The notes beneath the pieces were generated by a model. It was not told the origin of the DNA. It searched no databases and was given only the letters and a program-made list of their open reading frames with translations. Shown piece by piece: positions 10,268 to 18,810 of a DNA stretch of 64,000 bases (its first letter is position 1; every line of letters starts with the position of its first letter). The position numbers were made by a program, and so were the translations under genes. The DNA lies in NCBI RefSeq assembly GCF_008830185.1, contig NZ_WAGX01000007.1:434001-498000 (forward strand), written 5' to 3'. Source of the stretch: Candidatus Galacturonatibacter soehngenii (lineage in GTDB: Bacteria; Bacillota; Clostridia; Lachnospirales; Lachnospiraceae).

Positions 10268-11674
10268 ATGGAAAAACAAAAGACCATGATTGAGGATATC
10301 TCACGTGAGCTTTATGATATAAAAAATGCAGATGTTGCTCGCTATAAAACCCAAAAAGGTTTAACGCCAGATATTGTCTGTGAGATTTCAAAACAAAAGA
10401 ATGAACCAGACTGGATGCTTGCGCATCGTTTGAAATCGTTAGAACATTATAACAAAATAAAAATGCCAGCATGGGGGCCTTCTCTTGACGAGCTAGACAT
10501 GAGCCAAATTGTTACTTATGTAAGACCAAATACAGATATGAAAAATAGCTGGAATGACATTCCAGAGGATATCAAAGAAACATTTGATCGACTTGGAATA
10601 CCAAAGGCAGAAAAAGAATCATTAGCAGGTGTTGGTGCACAATATGATTCAGAGGTTGTGTATCATAATGTAAAGCAAGACTTGTTAAATCAAGGAGTTA
10701 TTTATACGGATATGGAAAGCGCGGTGCAAGAACATGAAGATATTGTAAGAGAGTTATTCATGAAACTAGTACCACCAACCGATCACAAATTTGCAGCGCT
10801 GCATGGTGCAGTTTGGTCGGGAGGCTCCTTTGTATATGTTCCAGAAGGAGTACACGTATCCATACCACTTCAGTCTTATTTTCGCTTGAATGCACCAGGG
10901 GCAGGACAATTTGAGCATACACTCATTGTAGTAGAAAAGAACGCAAGTCTTCACTTTATTGAAGGATGTTCTGCACCCAAATATAACCAGCTTAATCTTC
11001 ATGCTGGCTGTGTAGAGTTATATGTAAGAGAAAATGCAAAATTAAGATATTCGACCATAGAAAATTGGTCAAAGAATATGATGAATTTGAATACAAAGAG
11101 AGCGTCTGTTGAGAAAAACGGAACCATTGAATGGATATCTGGAACTTTTGGTTCTCACATTACCATGTTGTATCCATCCAGTATGTTAAAAGGAGAAGGA
11201 GCCAAATCAGAATTCACTGGTATTACTTTTGCGTCCAGTGGACAACATCTTGATACTGGAACAAAGGTATTTCATATGGCACCAAATACCTCCTCAACCA
11301 TTAATTCTCGTTCCATTTCAAAGGATGGAGGAAAGTCAATTTATCGTAGCTCTGTAACCATAACACCAAAGGCAACAGGAAGCAAATCGTCTGTTATATG
11401 TGAATCGTTGATGCTTGACAATGAATCAAGAGCAGATACCATACCAGTTATGGATATTCAAAACGATCAGGTGGATATTGGACATGAAGCAAAAATAGGA
11501 AGAATCAGTGATGAAGCCGTCTTTTATTTGATGACAAGAGGACTTTCAGAGGAAGAAGCAAAAGCTATGATTGTACGAGGATTCGTAGAGCCAATTGCAA
11601 AGGAGCTGCCACTTGAATATGCAGTAGAAATGAATCGACTGATTACTCTTGAATTAGAAGGGACCATTGGCTAG
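10268..11674 (+). CDS. sufB: Fe-S cluster assembly scaffold SufB
   Basis: Core subunit of the SufBCD scaffold on which Fe-S clusters are built. 468 aa, normal length. The beta-helix core region contains the conserved HGAVWSGGSFVYVPEGV and the C-terminal part GRISDEAVFYLMTRGLSEEEA typical of SufB/SufD. The ATG at 10268 follows GGAGGT (10255-10260) by 7 nt; the upstream TTG at 10253 is not needed. It is the second structural gene of the operon and is followed 11 nt later by sufD. Confidence 0.96.
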   Translation: MEKQKTMIEDISRELYDIKNADVARYKTQKGLTPDIVCEISKQKNEPDWMLAHRLKSLEHYNKIKMPAWGPSLDELDMSQIVTYVRPNTDMKNSWNDIPEDIKETFDRLGIPKAEKESLAGVGAQYDSEVVYHNVKQDLLNQGVIYTDMESAVQEHEDIVRELFMKLVPPTDHKFAALHGAVWSGGSFVYVPEGVHVSIPLQSYFRLNAPGAGQFEHTLIVVEKNASLHFIEGCSAPKYNQLNLHAGCVELYVRENAKLRYSTIENWSKNMMNLNTKRASVEKNGTIEWISGTFGSHITMLYPSSMLKGEGAKSEFTGITFASSGQHLDTGTKVFHMAPNTSSTINSRSISKDGGKSIYRSSVTITPKATGSKSSVICESLMLDNESRADTIPVMDIQNDQVDIGHEAKIGRISDEAVFYLMTRGLSEEEAKAMIVRGFVEPIAKELPLEYAVEMNRLITLELEGTIG

Positions 11675-11685
11675 GAGGTGACAAA

Positions 11686-12795
11686 ATGATTACACATGCA
11701 AAGAAAATTGATCGAATGCCTGAAAGGACTTGGTCGTGGTTAAAGGTAAATACCGCAGATATTTTTTTATACGCACCTGAGGATAAAAAAGAGGAATCCG
11801 TTTTGATTCAGGCGTCAGATAAGATAGAAGTGAGAAAAGATTTTACTGGTGTTACGTTTAAGACGGATCCCTCCAAGCATTTGATGAATGAAGAAATTGA
11901 GAGCTTTATAGAGCAAAACAGTAATATTCGCTATTACATTCGAATCCCAAAGAACCACAAAGAAGAAGAGCCGATTCGAATTACCCTTGAAATAACGGAT
12001 GAATACAACGTAATTGGAGAAGATATTGTAATTGAGGCAGAAGAAAACAGTGAAAGCACTATTATTGTAGAGTATCGCTCCAAAGGAAAAGAAGAAGGCT
12101 ATCATAGTGGACGAACTAGAGTGCTTGTACATGAAAAGGCTTGTTTAAAACTTGTTAGAGCGCAATTGTTTCATGATGAGGTGAAACACAATGATATCTT
12201 AGGAGCGCAGGTACAAAAAGAAGGAAAGCTTACAATGATACAAGCTGAGATGGGGTCAAGTGGTTCTACAGCAGGCTGGAATGTTTTACTATCTGGAGAG
12301 GAAAGTGAAGTAAATTTAGACCTTGTATATGTGGGAGAAAAAGAAAAGAAGCTTGATTTTACAAGTCGTATCGAATACCAAGCGGCAAAGACCAATGGAC
12401 AGGTAAGAGCAAGAGGTGTTTTACTTGGAAAAAGTAAAAAGATACTTCGAGATACGCTTGATTTTGTCAGTGGTTCTAAGGAAGCAAAAGGAAGAGAAGA
12501 AGAAGATGTACTCATGCTTAGCAAAAATGTAAGAAACATTTCAGTTCCTCTTTTATTTTGTGGAGAAGACGACGTACAAGGTGAGCATGCAGCGTCCTCA
12601 GGCCGACCAAGTGACAGTACTTTATTTTATTTAATGAGCCGAGGACTAAGTGAAGCAGAGGCTAAGAAGTTACTAGCAGAATCAAAGTTTGCCGCTATTT
12701 TGGAGGAAATGAAGGAAGAAGCATTGAAGGAAGAAATCTTATCCTACCTTCGAGTAGCCATTGAAGAGGGAGGATACATGAGTGAAGGATTTTAG
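11686..12795 (+). CDS. sufD: Fe-S cluster assembly protein SufD
   Basis: Partner of SufB in the SufBC2D complex. 369 aa; sequence is less conserved than SufB, but the C-terminal segment STLFYLMSRGLSEAEAKKLL aligns with the end of SufB, and the gene sits in the standard order sufC-B-D-S-U. GGAGGTGACAAA precedes the start. Its 3' end overlaps the sufS start by 14 nt. The upstream half (beta-strand rich, IEAEENSESTIIVEYRSKG) fits the SufBD core fold. Confidence 0.92.
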   Translation: MITHAKKIDRMPERTWSWLKVNTADIFLYAPEDKKEESVLIQASDKIEVRKDFTGVTFKTDPSKHLMNEEIESFIEQNSNIRYYIRIPKNHKEEEPIRITLEITDEYNVIGEDIVIEAEENSESTIIVEYRSKGKEEGYHSGRTRVLVHEKACLKLVRAQLFHDEVKHNDILGAQVQKEGKLTMIQAEMGSSGSTAGWNVLLSGEESEVNLDLVYVGEKEKKLDFTSRIEYQAAKTNGQVRARGVLLGKSKKILRDTLDFVSGSKEAKGREEEDVLMLSKNVRNISVPLLFCGEDDVQGEHAASSGRPSDSTLFYLMSRGLSEAEAKKLLAESKFAAILEEMKEEALKEEILSYLRVAIEEGGYMSEGF

Positions 12796-14008
12796 AAAGG
12801 ATTTTCCTCTTTTTACAAACATAGATAAACAAGGAAGAAGCATTGCGTATCTTGACAATGCAGCAACGACACAAAAACCTTACGCAGTGCTACAAGCACA
12901 AGAAGAGTATTATAAGAATAAAAATGCCAATCCTCATCGCGGGGCTTACGATTTGAGCATCGAAGCAACAAAAGTTCTTGATGACGTCAGAGAGAAAACA
13001 AAAAGATGGCTACATGTACCAATAGACGGAGAAATAATTTTTACAAAAAATGCCTCCGAGAGCTTAAACCTTGTAGCCTATAGCTATGGAATGACTTATA
13101 TAAAAGAAGGAGATGAAATCGTTTTGGCGGTTTCGGAACATCATAGTAATCTTGTTCCATGGCAGATGGTTGCAAAAGCAAAAGGCGCTCATCTAACTTA
13201 TTTGTATTTAAACGAAGAGGGAAGAATCACATTAGAGGAAGCAAATCGTAAGATAACGAGTAAAACAAAGCTAGTAGCGATTGCTCAAGTATCAAATGTT
13301 ACAGGTCTTGTCAGTCCAATCGAAGAAATCATAGGACTGGCTCATTCAAAGGGTGCGGTTGTGGTAGTTGATGGAACACAAGGGGCTGCGCATTTGGCGG
13401 TTGATTTAGAAAACATGGACGCTGATTTTTATGCATTTTCAGGGCATAAGATGCTTGGACCAATGGGGATTGGCGTATTATATGGAAAGAAAAAATATCT
13501 AAATGAAATGCCTCCATTTCTATATGGTGGAGATATGATTGAATATGTAGAAGAACAGTCAACTACCTATGCTCCAGTTCCGCAAAAGTTTGAGGCAGGA
13601 ACACAAAATATGGGAAGTATTGCAGGATTTGGGGCTGCAATTGATTATTTGGAGCAGATTGGGATGAGTCAAATTCAAAGGATAGAAGAGGACCTTACCA
13701 GATATTTACTAGAACGCCTTAGTAGCGTTTCCCATGTAAATATTATCGGTTCTTCCTCCTTAGAAAATCGCATTGGCGTTGTGCCTTTTGTAGTAGACGG
13801 AGTACATCCTCACGATGTGGTAACCATTTTAAATAAAGATTTGGTAGCGATTCGTTCAGGCAATCACTGTGCACAGCCACTTCATAGTTTCTTGAAGGTT
13901 CCAGCAACGTGTCGTGCTAGTGTGTATCTTTATAATACAAAAGAAGACATTGACAGACTAGCAGATAGCTTAAAAGGAGTTAGGAGGTGGCTCGGTTATG
14001 GAGCTTGA
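12782..14008 (+). CDS. sufS: Cysteine desulfurase SufS
   Basis: PLP enzyme that takes sulfur from L-cysteine (giving alanine) and passes it as persulfide to SufU for Fe-S assembly. The PLP lysine is K223 in FSGHKMLGP, and the catalytic cysteine is C363 in RSGNHCAQPL, the class II desulfurase motif. The N-terminal YLDNAATTQKP is standard. The start is a GTG at 12782, 8 nt after GGGAGG (12768-12773), inside the end of sufD; no in-frame ATG is available before the conserved region. The gene overlaps sufU by 11 nt, so translation is coupled along the operon. Confidence 0.95.
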   Translation: MKDFRKDFPLFTNIDKQGRSIAYLDNAATTQKPYAVLQAQEEYYKNKNANPHRGAYDLSIEATKVLDDVREKTKRWLHVPIDGEIIFTKNASESLNLVAYSYGMTYIKEGDEIVLAVSEHHSNLVPWQMVAKAKGAHLTYLYLNEEGRITLEEANRKITSKTKLVAIAQVSNVTGLVSPIEEIIGLAHSKGAVVVVDGTQGAAHLAVDLENMDADFYAFSGHKMLGPMGIGVLYGKKKYLNEMPPFLYGGDMIEYVEEQSTTYAPVPQKFEAGTQNMGSIAGFGAAIDYLEQIGMSQIQRIEEDLTRYLLERLSSVSHVNIIGSSSLENRIGVVPFVVDGVHPHDVVTILNKDLVAIRSGNHCAQPLHSFLKVPATCRASVYLYNTKEDIDRLADSLKGVRRWLGYGA

Positions 14009-14426
14009 TGAATTATATACAGATTTAATACTTGAGTATAGCCAATCGAGTGCTTACAAAAAGCCACTGATTCAGCCAAACCGTAAGATGAGAGGCGTGA
14101 ATCCAAGCTGTGGTGATAACATCGAATTGGAATTAAAGGTAGACAATGATATCATACAAGAAATTGGATTATTAGGAAATGGATGCGCCATATCACAAGC
14201 ATCCGCCTCTATGATGGCGGAGCTAATCGAAGGAAAAACAGTAAAAGAGGCAAAAGAGTTAGCAAAGACCTTCATTGGTATGATTCAAAAGACAGTTACC
14301 AATGGGGAAGAATTAAAGATATTAGAAGAAGCCAGAGCGTTTCAAAATATTTCAAATATGCCTGCTAGAGTAAAATGTGCGGTACTTTCTTGGCATACAC
14401 TAGAAGAGGCATTAGGCGAAGATTAA
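13998..14426 (+). CDS. sufU: Sulfur-transfer protein SufU
   Basis: Zinc-containing IscU-like protein that accepts persulfide sulfur from SufS in Gram-positive bacteria. Visible zinc ligands are C38 and D40 (NPSCGD), C63 (GNGCAIS) and C127 (ARVKCAVL); the insertion between them distinguishes SufU from IscU. 142 aa is the usual length. The start lies inside the end of sufS, with TAGGAGGTGG upstream. It closes the suf operon proper; the peroxiredoxin gene follows after 30 nt and may be cotranscribed. Confidence 0.95.
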   Translation: MELDELYTDLILEYSQSSAYKKPLIQPNRKMRGVNPSCGDNIELELKVDNDIIQEIGLLGNGCAISQASASMMAELIEGKTVKEAKELAKTFIGMIQKTVTNGEELKILEEARAFQNISNMPARVKCAVLSWHTLEEALGED

Positions 14427-14456
14427 TTAAAGTAAAAAGAAAGGAGGTATATTATT

Positions 14457-14909
14457 ATGTTAGAAAAAGGATGTAAGGCTCCAGATTTTACATTACTGGA
14501 TAAAGAAGGAAATGCAGTAACTCTGTCTGATTTTAAGGGGAAAAAGGTTGTTCTTTATTTTTACCCAAAAGATAATACTCCTGGCTGTACCAAACAAGCT
14601 TGCAACTTTGCTGACAATTACAATGCTTTTTTAGAAAAAGGAGTAGTTGTTCTTGGTATTAGTAAAGATAGCGTGACATCACATGAAAAATTTGCAGCGA
14701 AGTACAATCTGCCATTTCCAATTCTTTCTGACCCCGAATTAATTGCAATTAAAGCATATGATGTGTGGCAGGAAAAAACGTCCTATGGGAAAACGAGCAT
14801 GGGAGTTGTTCGTACTACTTATATCATTGATGAGGATGGAATGATTGAGACTGTTATGACCAAAGTAAAGGCAGATAGTAATGCAATCGATGTTTTGGAA
14901 CAGTTATAA
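14457..14909 (+). CDS. bcp: Thioredoxin-dependent thiol peroxidase, Bcp/PrxQ type
   Basis: Peroxiredoxin that reduces hydrogen peroxide and organic peroxides. The peroxidatic cysteine is C44 in DNTPGCTKQAC, with the resolving C49 five residues later, the alpha-helix type (atypical two-cysteine) of Bcp/PrxQ. 150 aa, full length, cytosolic. A strong AAAGGAGG lies upstream. With no terminator between it and sufU, it is probably the last gene of the suf transcript, pairing Fe-S assembly with peroxide defence. A strong terminator follows. Confidence 0.94.
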   Translation: MLEKGCKAPDFTLLDKEGNAVTLSDFKGKKVVLYFYPKDNTPGCTKQACNFADNYNAFLEKGVVVLGISKDSVTSHEKFAAKYNLPFPILSDPELIAIKAYDVWQEKTSYGKTSMGVVRTTYIIDEDGMIETVMTKVKADSNAIDVLEQL

Positions 14910-14918
14910 ATGAAAAAG

Positions 14919-14956
14919 AAAACGACTCTTTTTGTAAAAAGAGAGTCGTTTTTTGA
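14919..14956 (+). terminator. Terminator after the suf-bcp operon
   Basis: AAAACGACTCT (14919-14929) pairs with AGAGTCGTTTT (14942-14952), followed by T-rich sequence. Confidence 0.9.
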
Positions 14957-15025
14957 TTTTTTATAACGAAAAATATAAAATAATTTTAGGGGTCATGTCA
15001 TTTTGTAATCAGGAAAATAGAGGGG

Positions 15026-15054
15026 TTGACAAAGAGTGATAATTTGATTACAAT
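15026..15054 (+). promoter_or_regulatory. Promoter of the DUF1413/DUF1538/PII operon
   Basis: TTGACA (15026-15031), 17-bp spacer, TACAAT (15049-15054), close to consensus. Confidence 0.75.
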
Positions 15055-15095
15055 GTTCATAACAATGTTGTTGACAATAGGAGGAGAGGTACTTT

Positions 15096-15335
15096 ATGAT
15101 TGATGTAAATGATTTATTAAAGCAAGCAATCAAAGAGACGAAAAATCTTCAGGAAGGTGAGATTTTTTTGGTTAAGGATTTGTTCAAGGGTTATATCTGG
15201 AACAGAATAGCAGTAAAAGACAGACTTTTACTTGGGACTTTGTTTTTAAATCACGTGCAAAAGGAAAAGAGTGGTTTAATACCAGTTGAAAAGACCTCCT
15301 CACATCAACAAAGGTATCAAAAAATGCAGGCTTAA
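15096..15335 (+). CDS. Small DUF1413-like protein
   Basis: 79-aa soluble protein resembling the DUF1413 family: an N-terminal helix (DVNDLLKQAIKETKNLQEG), then FLVKDLFKGYIWNRI and the segment DRLLLGTLFLNHVQKE, then a tail with SSHQQRYQKM. Function unknown. It has its own good promoter and a strong SD (AGGAGAGG). The next gene starts 39 nt downstream with no terminator between, so it may be cotranscribed with the DUF1538 gene, although the functional link is unknown. The DUF1413 assignment is by memory of the sequence pattern. Confidence 0.65.
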   Translation: MIDVNDLLKQAIKETKNLQEGEIFLVKDLFKGYIWNRIAVKDRLLLGTLFLNHVQKEKSGLIPVEKTSSHQQRYQKMQA

Positions 15336-15374
15336 GTATAGTTTGTAGAAAGATAAGGAAAGGAAGAGAGCTAT

Positions 15375-16865
15375 TTGAGTGTAATTATATCTAAATTAAA
15401 AGAGGTATTGTATTCAATACTACCAATCACAGTAATGGTGATTATTTTAAACTTTACATTGACCCCAATTGATGGTGTTTTAATGGCAAGATTCTTAATT
15501 GGAGCTGTGTTAATTACGTTAGGTTTAACTATATTTTTAATCGGAGTTGACATCGGAGTTACTCCAATCGGTAATATAATGGGATCAATGATGGCAAAGT
15601 CGAATAAAGTCTGGGTGGTAGTTGTTGTTGGTTTGATTCTTGGTTTTTTTGTTTCCATTGCTGAGCCAGATCTTCATATTCTGGCAAATCAGGTAGATGA
15701 TGTATCTTTAGGTCTAATTTCTAAACTCAGTATTGTTGTAGTTGTGTCTATTGGAATTGCAGTCTTACTTGTTCTAGGGCTTCTTAGAATTGTTTATAAT
15801 TTTCCACTATATAAGATATTAACTGGTTTATATGCTGTTATTTTTGTATTAGCATTATTTACCTCAAAAGAGTTTATGGCTATTGCCTTTGATGCATCCG
15901 GAGCTACCACAGGAGCTTTAACCGTACCCTTTATCTTGGCATTGGCAATTGGTGTATCAAAGTTAAAGAAAGATAGTAAATCATCCGAAAAAGATAGTTT
16001 TGGGTTGGTTGCAATTGCTTCCATTGGTGCAATCATATCCGTTATGATTATGAGTATTATCAAGAATACAAATGAAATCACAGGTTCACTTGAGGAAGCT
16101 GAAGCAGTATCTACTTCAATCCTAGAGCCATTTATACATGAATTGCCTAGGTTATCTAAAGAAGCATTAATCGCTTTAGCTCCTATCGTTATTATTTTCT
16201 TAGTATTTCAAAAATTATCGTTTCATTTATCTAAGACAGCCGTTCGAAAAATATTATTTGGAATGTTGTTTGCCTTTATTGGACTAGTATTATTTTTGTT
16301 GGGTGTGAATGCTGGATTTATGGAAGTGGGTAGTGTAGTTGGTTATAGTATTGCTTCTTTGGATAACAAGGTCTACGTAGTAATCATTGGATTTATCCTA
16401 GGAGTTGTTACCATTCTTGCAGAACCAGCGGTATATGTATTGACTCATCAGATTGAAGACGTAACAAGTGGCTACGTAAAACGTAATGCTGTAATGATAA
16501 CACTTTCTATTGGTGTAGGTTTTGCAGTTGCATTATCTATGGTACGAATTTTAATTCCTTCTTTGCAGCTTTGGCAGTATTTACTACCAGGGTATGTGAT
16601 TGCAATTGCAATGACTTATTTTGTGCCAAAACTATTTGTTGGTATTGCTTTTGACTCAGGTGGAGTTGCTTCAGGTCCTATGACGGCAACCTTCATTCTT
16701 GCATATGCACAAGGGGCTGCACAGGCAATTGAAGGAGCTGATGTATTAGTGGACGGATTTGGAATGATTGCAATGGTTGCCATGACTCCATTAATTGCCT
16801 TGCAAATTCTTGGATTAGTGTTTAAAATAAAGTCAAGAAAAGGAGGGATGAACGAAGATGTTTAA
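15375..16865 (+). CDS. DUF1538 family polytopic membrane protein
   Basis: 496-aa integral membrane protein with about 12-14 hydrophobic segments and a clear internal repeat. The pattern LFLxGVxxG...VVxxGxILGxxxxxAEP appears in both halves: about 50-110 (with IAEPDLHILANQVDDVSLG) and about 310-372 (with LAEPAVYVLTHQIEDVTSG). A third shared motif, AFDxSGxxxGxxTxxFILA, also occurs twice (about 175 and 425). This matches DUF1538, whose function is unknown; the repeat and conserved acidic/Gln motifs suggest a transporter. The start is a TTG at 15375 after AGGAAAGGAAG; no ATG is available. The stop overlaps the PII-like gene by 8 nt, implying coupling. Confidence 0.85.
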   Translation: MSVIISKLKEVLYSILPITVMVIILNFTLTPIDGVLMARFLIGAVLITLGLTIFLIGVDIGVTPIGNIMGSMMAKSNKVWVVVVVGLILGFFVSIAEPDLHILANQVDDVSLGLISKLSIVVVVSIGIAVLLVLGLLRIVYNFPLYKILTGLYAVIFVLALFTSKEFMAIAFDASGATTGALTVPFILALAIGVSKLKKDSKSSEKDSFGLVAIASIGAIISVMIMSIIKNTNEITGSLEEAEAVSTSILEPFIHELPRLSKEALIALAPIVIIFLVFQKLSFHLSKTAVRKILFGMLFAFIGLVLFLLGVNAGFMEVGSVVGYSIASLDNKVYVVIIGFILGVVTILAEPAVYVLTHQIEDVTSGYVKRNAVMITLSIGVGFAVALSMVRILIPSLQLWQYLLPGYVIAIAMTYFVPKLFVGIAFDSGGVASGPMTATFILAYAQGAAQAIEGADVLVDGFGMIAMVAMTPLIALQILGLVFKIKSRKGGMNEDV

Positions 16866-17526
16866 TGAATCAACAGCAGGTGATATTGAATTAATCTGTG
16901 TTATTATAGATTTTGGTTTGGGTAGTAAAATAATCAAGTCAGCAAAACGTCATGGTGTGTCTGGGGCCACGGTAACACTTGGGAAAGGTACCGTAAGTAA
17001 AAGTATCTGGGATTATATGGGATTGTCTGAAATTAGAAAAGAGATTGTCTTTATGGCGGCGAAAAAAGAAACAGCCTATGTTGCCTTAGAGGAATTAAAT
17101 AAAGAATTTAAGTTTTGTAAACCAAATCATGGAATTGCGTTTACGACATCAATCAAAACCCTAATCGGATGCAAAAAAATAAAAGCAAGTAATGAAGAGA
17201 ATGAAGGAGGGGTAGAACAATCTATGTATCAGTCTATCACAGTCATTGTAGAAAAAGGAAATGCCGAAAATGTTATTGACGCGGCAGTAAAGGTTGGAGC
17301 TAAGGGCGGTACAATCATGAATGGAAGAGGATCTGGCATTCATGAAACAACCAAATTATTTTCAATCGAAATTGAACCAGAAAAAGAGATTGTTATGATT
17401 ATTTCTGAAGTAGAAAAGACGGATGAAATTGTAAACTCTATCCGAGAGGAACTTAAAATAGATGAGCCAGGGAATGGAATTATTTATATTCAGAATGTAA
17501 ATAAAACATATGGCATCTATAAATAA
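16858..17526 (+). CDS. Tandem PII-like regulatory protein
   Basis: 222-aa cytosolic protein made of two GlnB/PII-like ferredoxin-fold domains. Domain 1 (about 8-105) runs from IELICVIIDFGLGSKIIKSA to GIAFTTSIKTLIG; domain 2 (about 122-220) runs from SITVIVEKGNAENVIDAA to GNGIIYIQNVNKTYG. Each ends in the strand pattern expected for a PII nucleotide-binding fold, with the connecting glycine-rich loops (GATVTLGKG; GGTIMNGRGSG) in place of a normal T-loop. Its start overlaps the end of the DUF1538 membrane gene. By analogy with GlnK-AmtB and SbtB-SbtA pairs, it probably regulates that membrane protein; this is inference. The start at 16858 has AAAAGGAGGG upstream. Confidence 0.8.
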   Translation: MFNESTAGDIELICVIIDFGLGSKIIKSAKRHGVSGATVTLGKGTVSKSIWDYMGLSEIRKEIVFMAAKKETAYVALEELNKEFKFCKPNHGIAFTTSIKTLIGCKKIKASNEENEGGVEQSMYQSITVIVEKGNAENVIDAAVKVGAKGGTIMNGRGSGIHETTKLFSIEIEPEKEIVMIISEVEKTDEIVNSIREELKIDEPGNGIIYIQNVNKTYGIYK

Positions 17527-17543
17527 ATGATACACATCTAAAT

Positions 17544-17590
17544 AAAATACTCTGTTTTACTAAAATTTCTTAGTAAGACAGAGTATTTTT
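17544..17590 (+). terminator. Terminator after the PII-like gene
   Basis: A 20-bp stem: AAAATACTCTGT...(17544 on) pairs with ...ACAGAGTATTTT (to 17589), with one A/G irregularity, ending in T residues. Confidence 0.9.
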
Positions 17591-17675
17591 ATGTCATCAG
17601 GAAAGTTCTTCAAACTATTTTCTTCTTTTTTACTGTATTAGAAATTTTTTCAAACATATTTTGAATGCCGTCTTA

Positions 17676-17696
17676 GTTATAGGTAATAGGTATAAC
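17676..17696 (+). promoter_or_regulatory. Dyad operator upstream of the first GST operon
   Basis: GTTATA-GGTAATAGG-TATAAC (17676-17696): 6-bp inverted repeat with a 9-nt spacer, containing the T-N11-A pattern of LysR-type sites. The same arrangement with spacer GGTAAAACT occurs at 22832-22852 before the third GST gene. Its centre is about 66 bp upstream of the predicted start, a typical LysR activator position. Confidence 0.65.
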
Positions 17697-17715
17697 CCAT
17701 ATTCACTTTTTGGTA

Positions 17716-17745
17716 TTGTACATATTCATATCGGAATGGTATGAT
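17716..17745 (+). promoter_or_regulatory. Promoter of the first GST/ABC operon
   Basis: TTGTAC (17716-17721), 18-bp spacer, TATGAT (17740-17745). A poor -35 fits a promoter that needs an activator bound at the dyad upstream. Confidence 0.6.
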
Positions 17746-17774
17746 ATGAAAAACAAAGAGCAAAGGAGTAAAAA

Positions 17775-18794
17775 ATGGCGAGTGAAAAAAAGTTAACTAA
17801 TATAGATGATAAAGAGCAATTTTTTGGCAAAGTAGCAACAGCAGAAGAAGTTAATGAACTTTCAAAGACAGGTGCATTTGTCAGACAAGAAAATCGTTTT
17901 ATTACACCATTTGGAACGAAGGAAGGCGAACTTCCAATTGAAGCAGGTCGATATCGACTGATTTGGACACCTCTTTGCCCTTGGGCAACTAGACAGGTGA
18001 TTGCATTTAAGCTTCTTGGACTTGAAGATGTTATCAGTGTTGGAACGGTTGCACCGATTCGAACAGAAAAGGGATGGGAATTTTCTTTGGATAAAGATGG
18101 TGTTGATCCCGAGCTAAAGATTCGTTATCTACCAGAAATTTATGCAGCAACGGATCCACAATATACAGGAAGAGCAACTGTTCCAGCAGTAATTGACCTA
18201 AAGACCAAACAGGTTGTCAACAACGATTATCATCATTTAAGCAAATACTGGGAGACGGTTTGGGAGCCATTTCATAAAAAGGGTGCACCTGATTTGTATC
18301 CAAAAGAGTTAAGAGATGAGATTGATGCACTCAATGACATCTTATTTCATGAAGTGAATAATGGAGTTTACAAGGCAGGATTTGCACAATCGCAAGAGGC
18401 TTATGAAAATGCTTATGATTTAGTCTTTCAGCGACTCGATTGGTTAGAAGAAAGACTTTCAAAAGGTAGATATCTATTTGGAGATCAGTTGACCGATTCA
18501 GATATTCGTTTATATGTTACACTGGCAAGATTTGACATTGCATATTATTTTGCATTTCGCACCAATCGAAATCGTATTGCAGATTATGATAATTTATGGA
18601 ATTATGCAAAGGATTTATACAGCATCCCTGCATTTAAAGAAGCAACCGATTTTGATGCCATTAAGAGAGGGTATTTGTTAGGAAATCATGCCCACAATCC
18701 TTATGGACTCTTACCAAAAGGCCCAGATCTTTCGATTTGGGAGGAACCAAATAACAGAGAAGAAAAATTTGGAAAAAATAAATTCACATATTAA
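17775..18794 (+). CDS. Glutathionyl-hydroquinone reductase-like GST (Xi class), paralog 1
   Basis: 339-aa member of the YqjG/PcpF/ECM4 family, which reductively removes glutathione from glutathionyl-hydroquinones using a catalytic cysteine. The thioredoxin-fold domain holds the Xi-class active site C68-P-W-A in TPLCPWATR; the C-terminal helical domain has NNGVYKAGFAQSQEAYENA and TDSDIRLYVTLARFD as in E. coli YqjG. Length is normal. AAAGGAG precedes the start. Free-living Clostridia usually lack glutathione, so the physiological thiol may be different. It heads a run of ABC transporter, GNAT and a second paralog, which suggests work on imported sulfur conjugates. Confidence 0.88.
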   Translation: MASEKKLTNIDDKEQFFGKVATAEEVNELSKTGAFVRQENRFITPFGTKEGELPIEAGRYRLIWTPLCPWATRQVIAFKLLGLEDVISVGTVAPIRTEKGWEFSLDKDGVDPELKIRYLPEIYAATDPQYTGRATVPAVIDLKTKQVVNNDYHHLSKYWETVWEPFHKKGAPDLYPKELRDEIDALNDILFHEVNNGVYKAGFAQSQEAYENAYDLVFQRLDWLEERLSKGRYLFGDQLTDSDIRLYVTLARFDIAYYFAFRTNRNRIADYDNLWNYAKDLYSIPAFKEATDFDAIKRGYLLGNHAHNPYGLLPKGPDLSIWEEPNNREEKFGKNKFTY

Positions 18795-18810
18795 AAAAGA
18801 GGAGAATTGT

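Noticed and set aside
18688-18810. N-terminal extension of the ABC binding protein from the ATG at 18688
   Set aside because: This would place 41 residues in front of the signal peptide, inside the GST gene, without an SD. The ATG at 18811 has GAGGAG and gives a normal lipoprotein signal.
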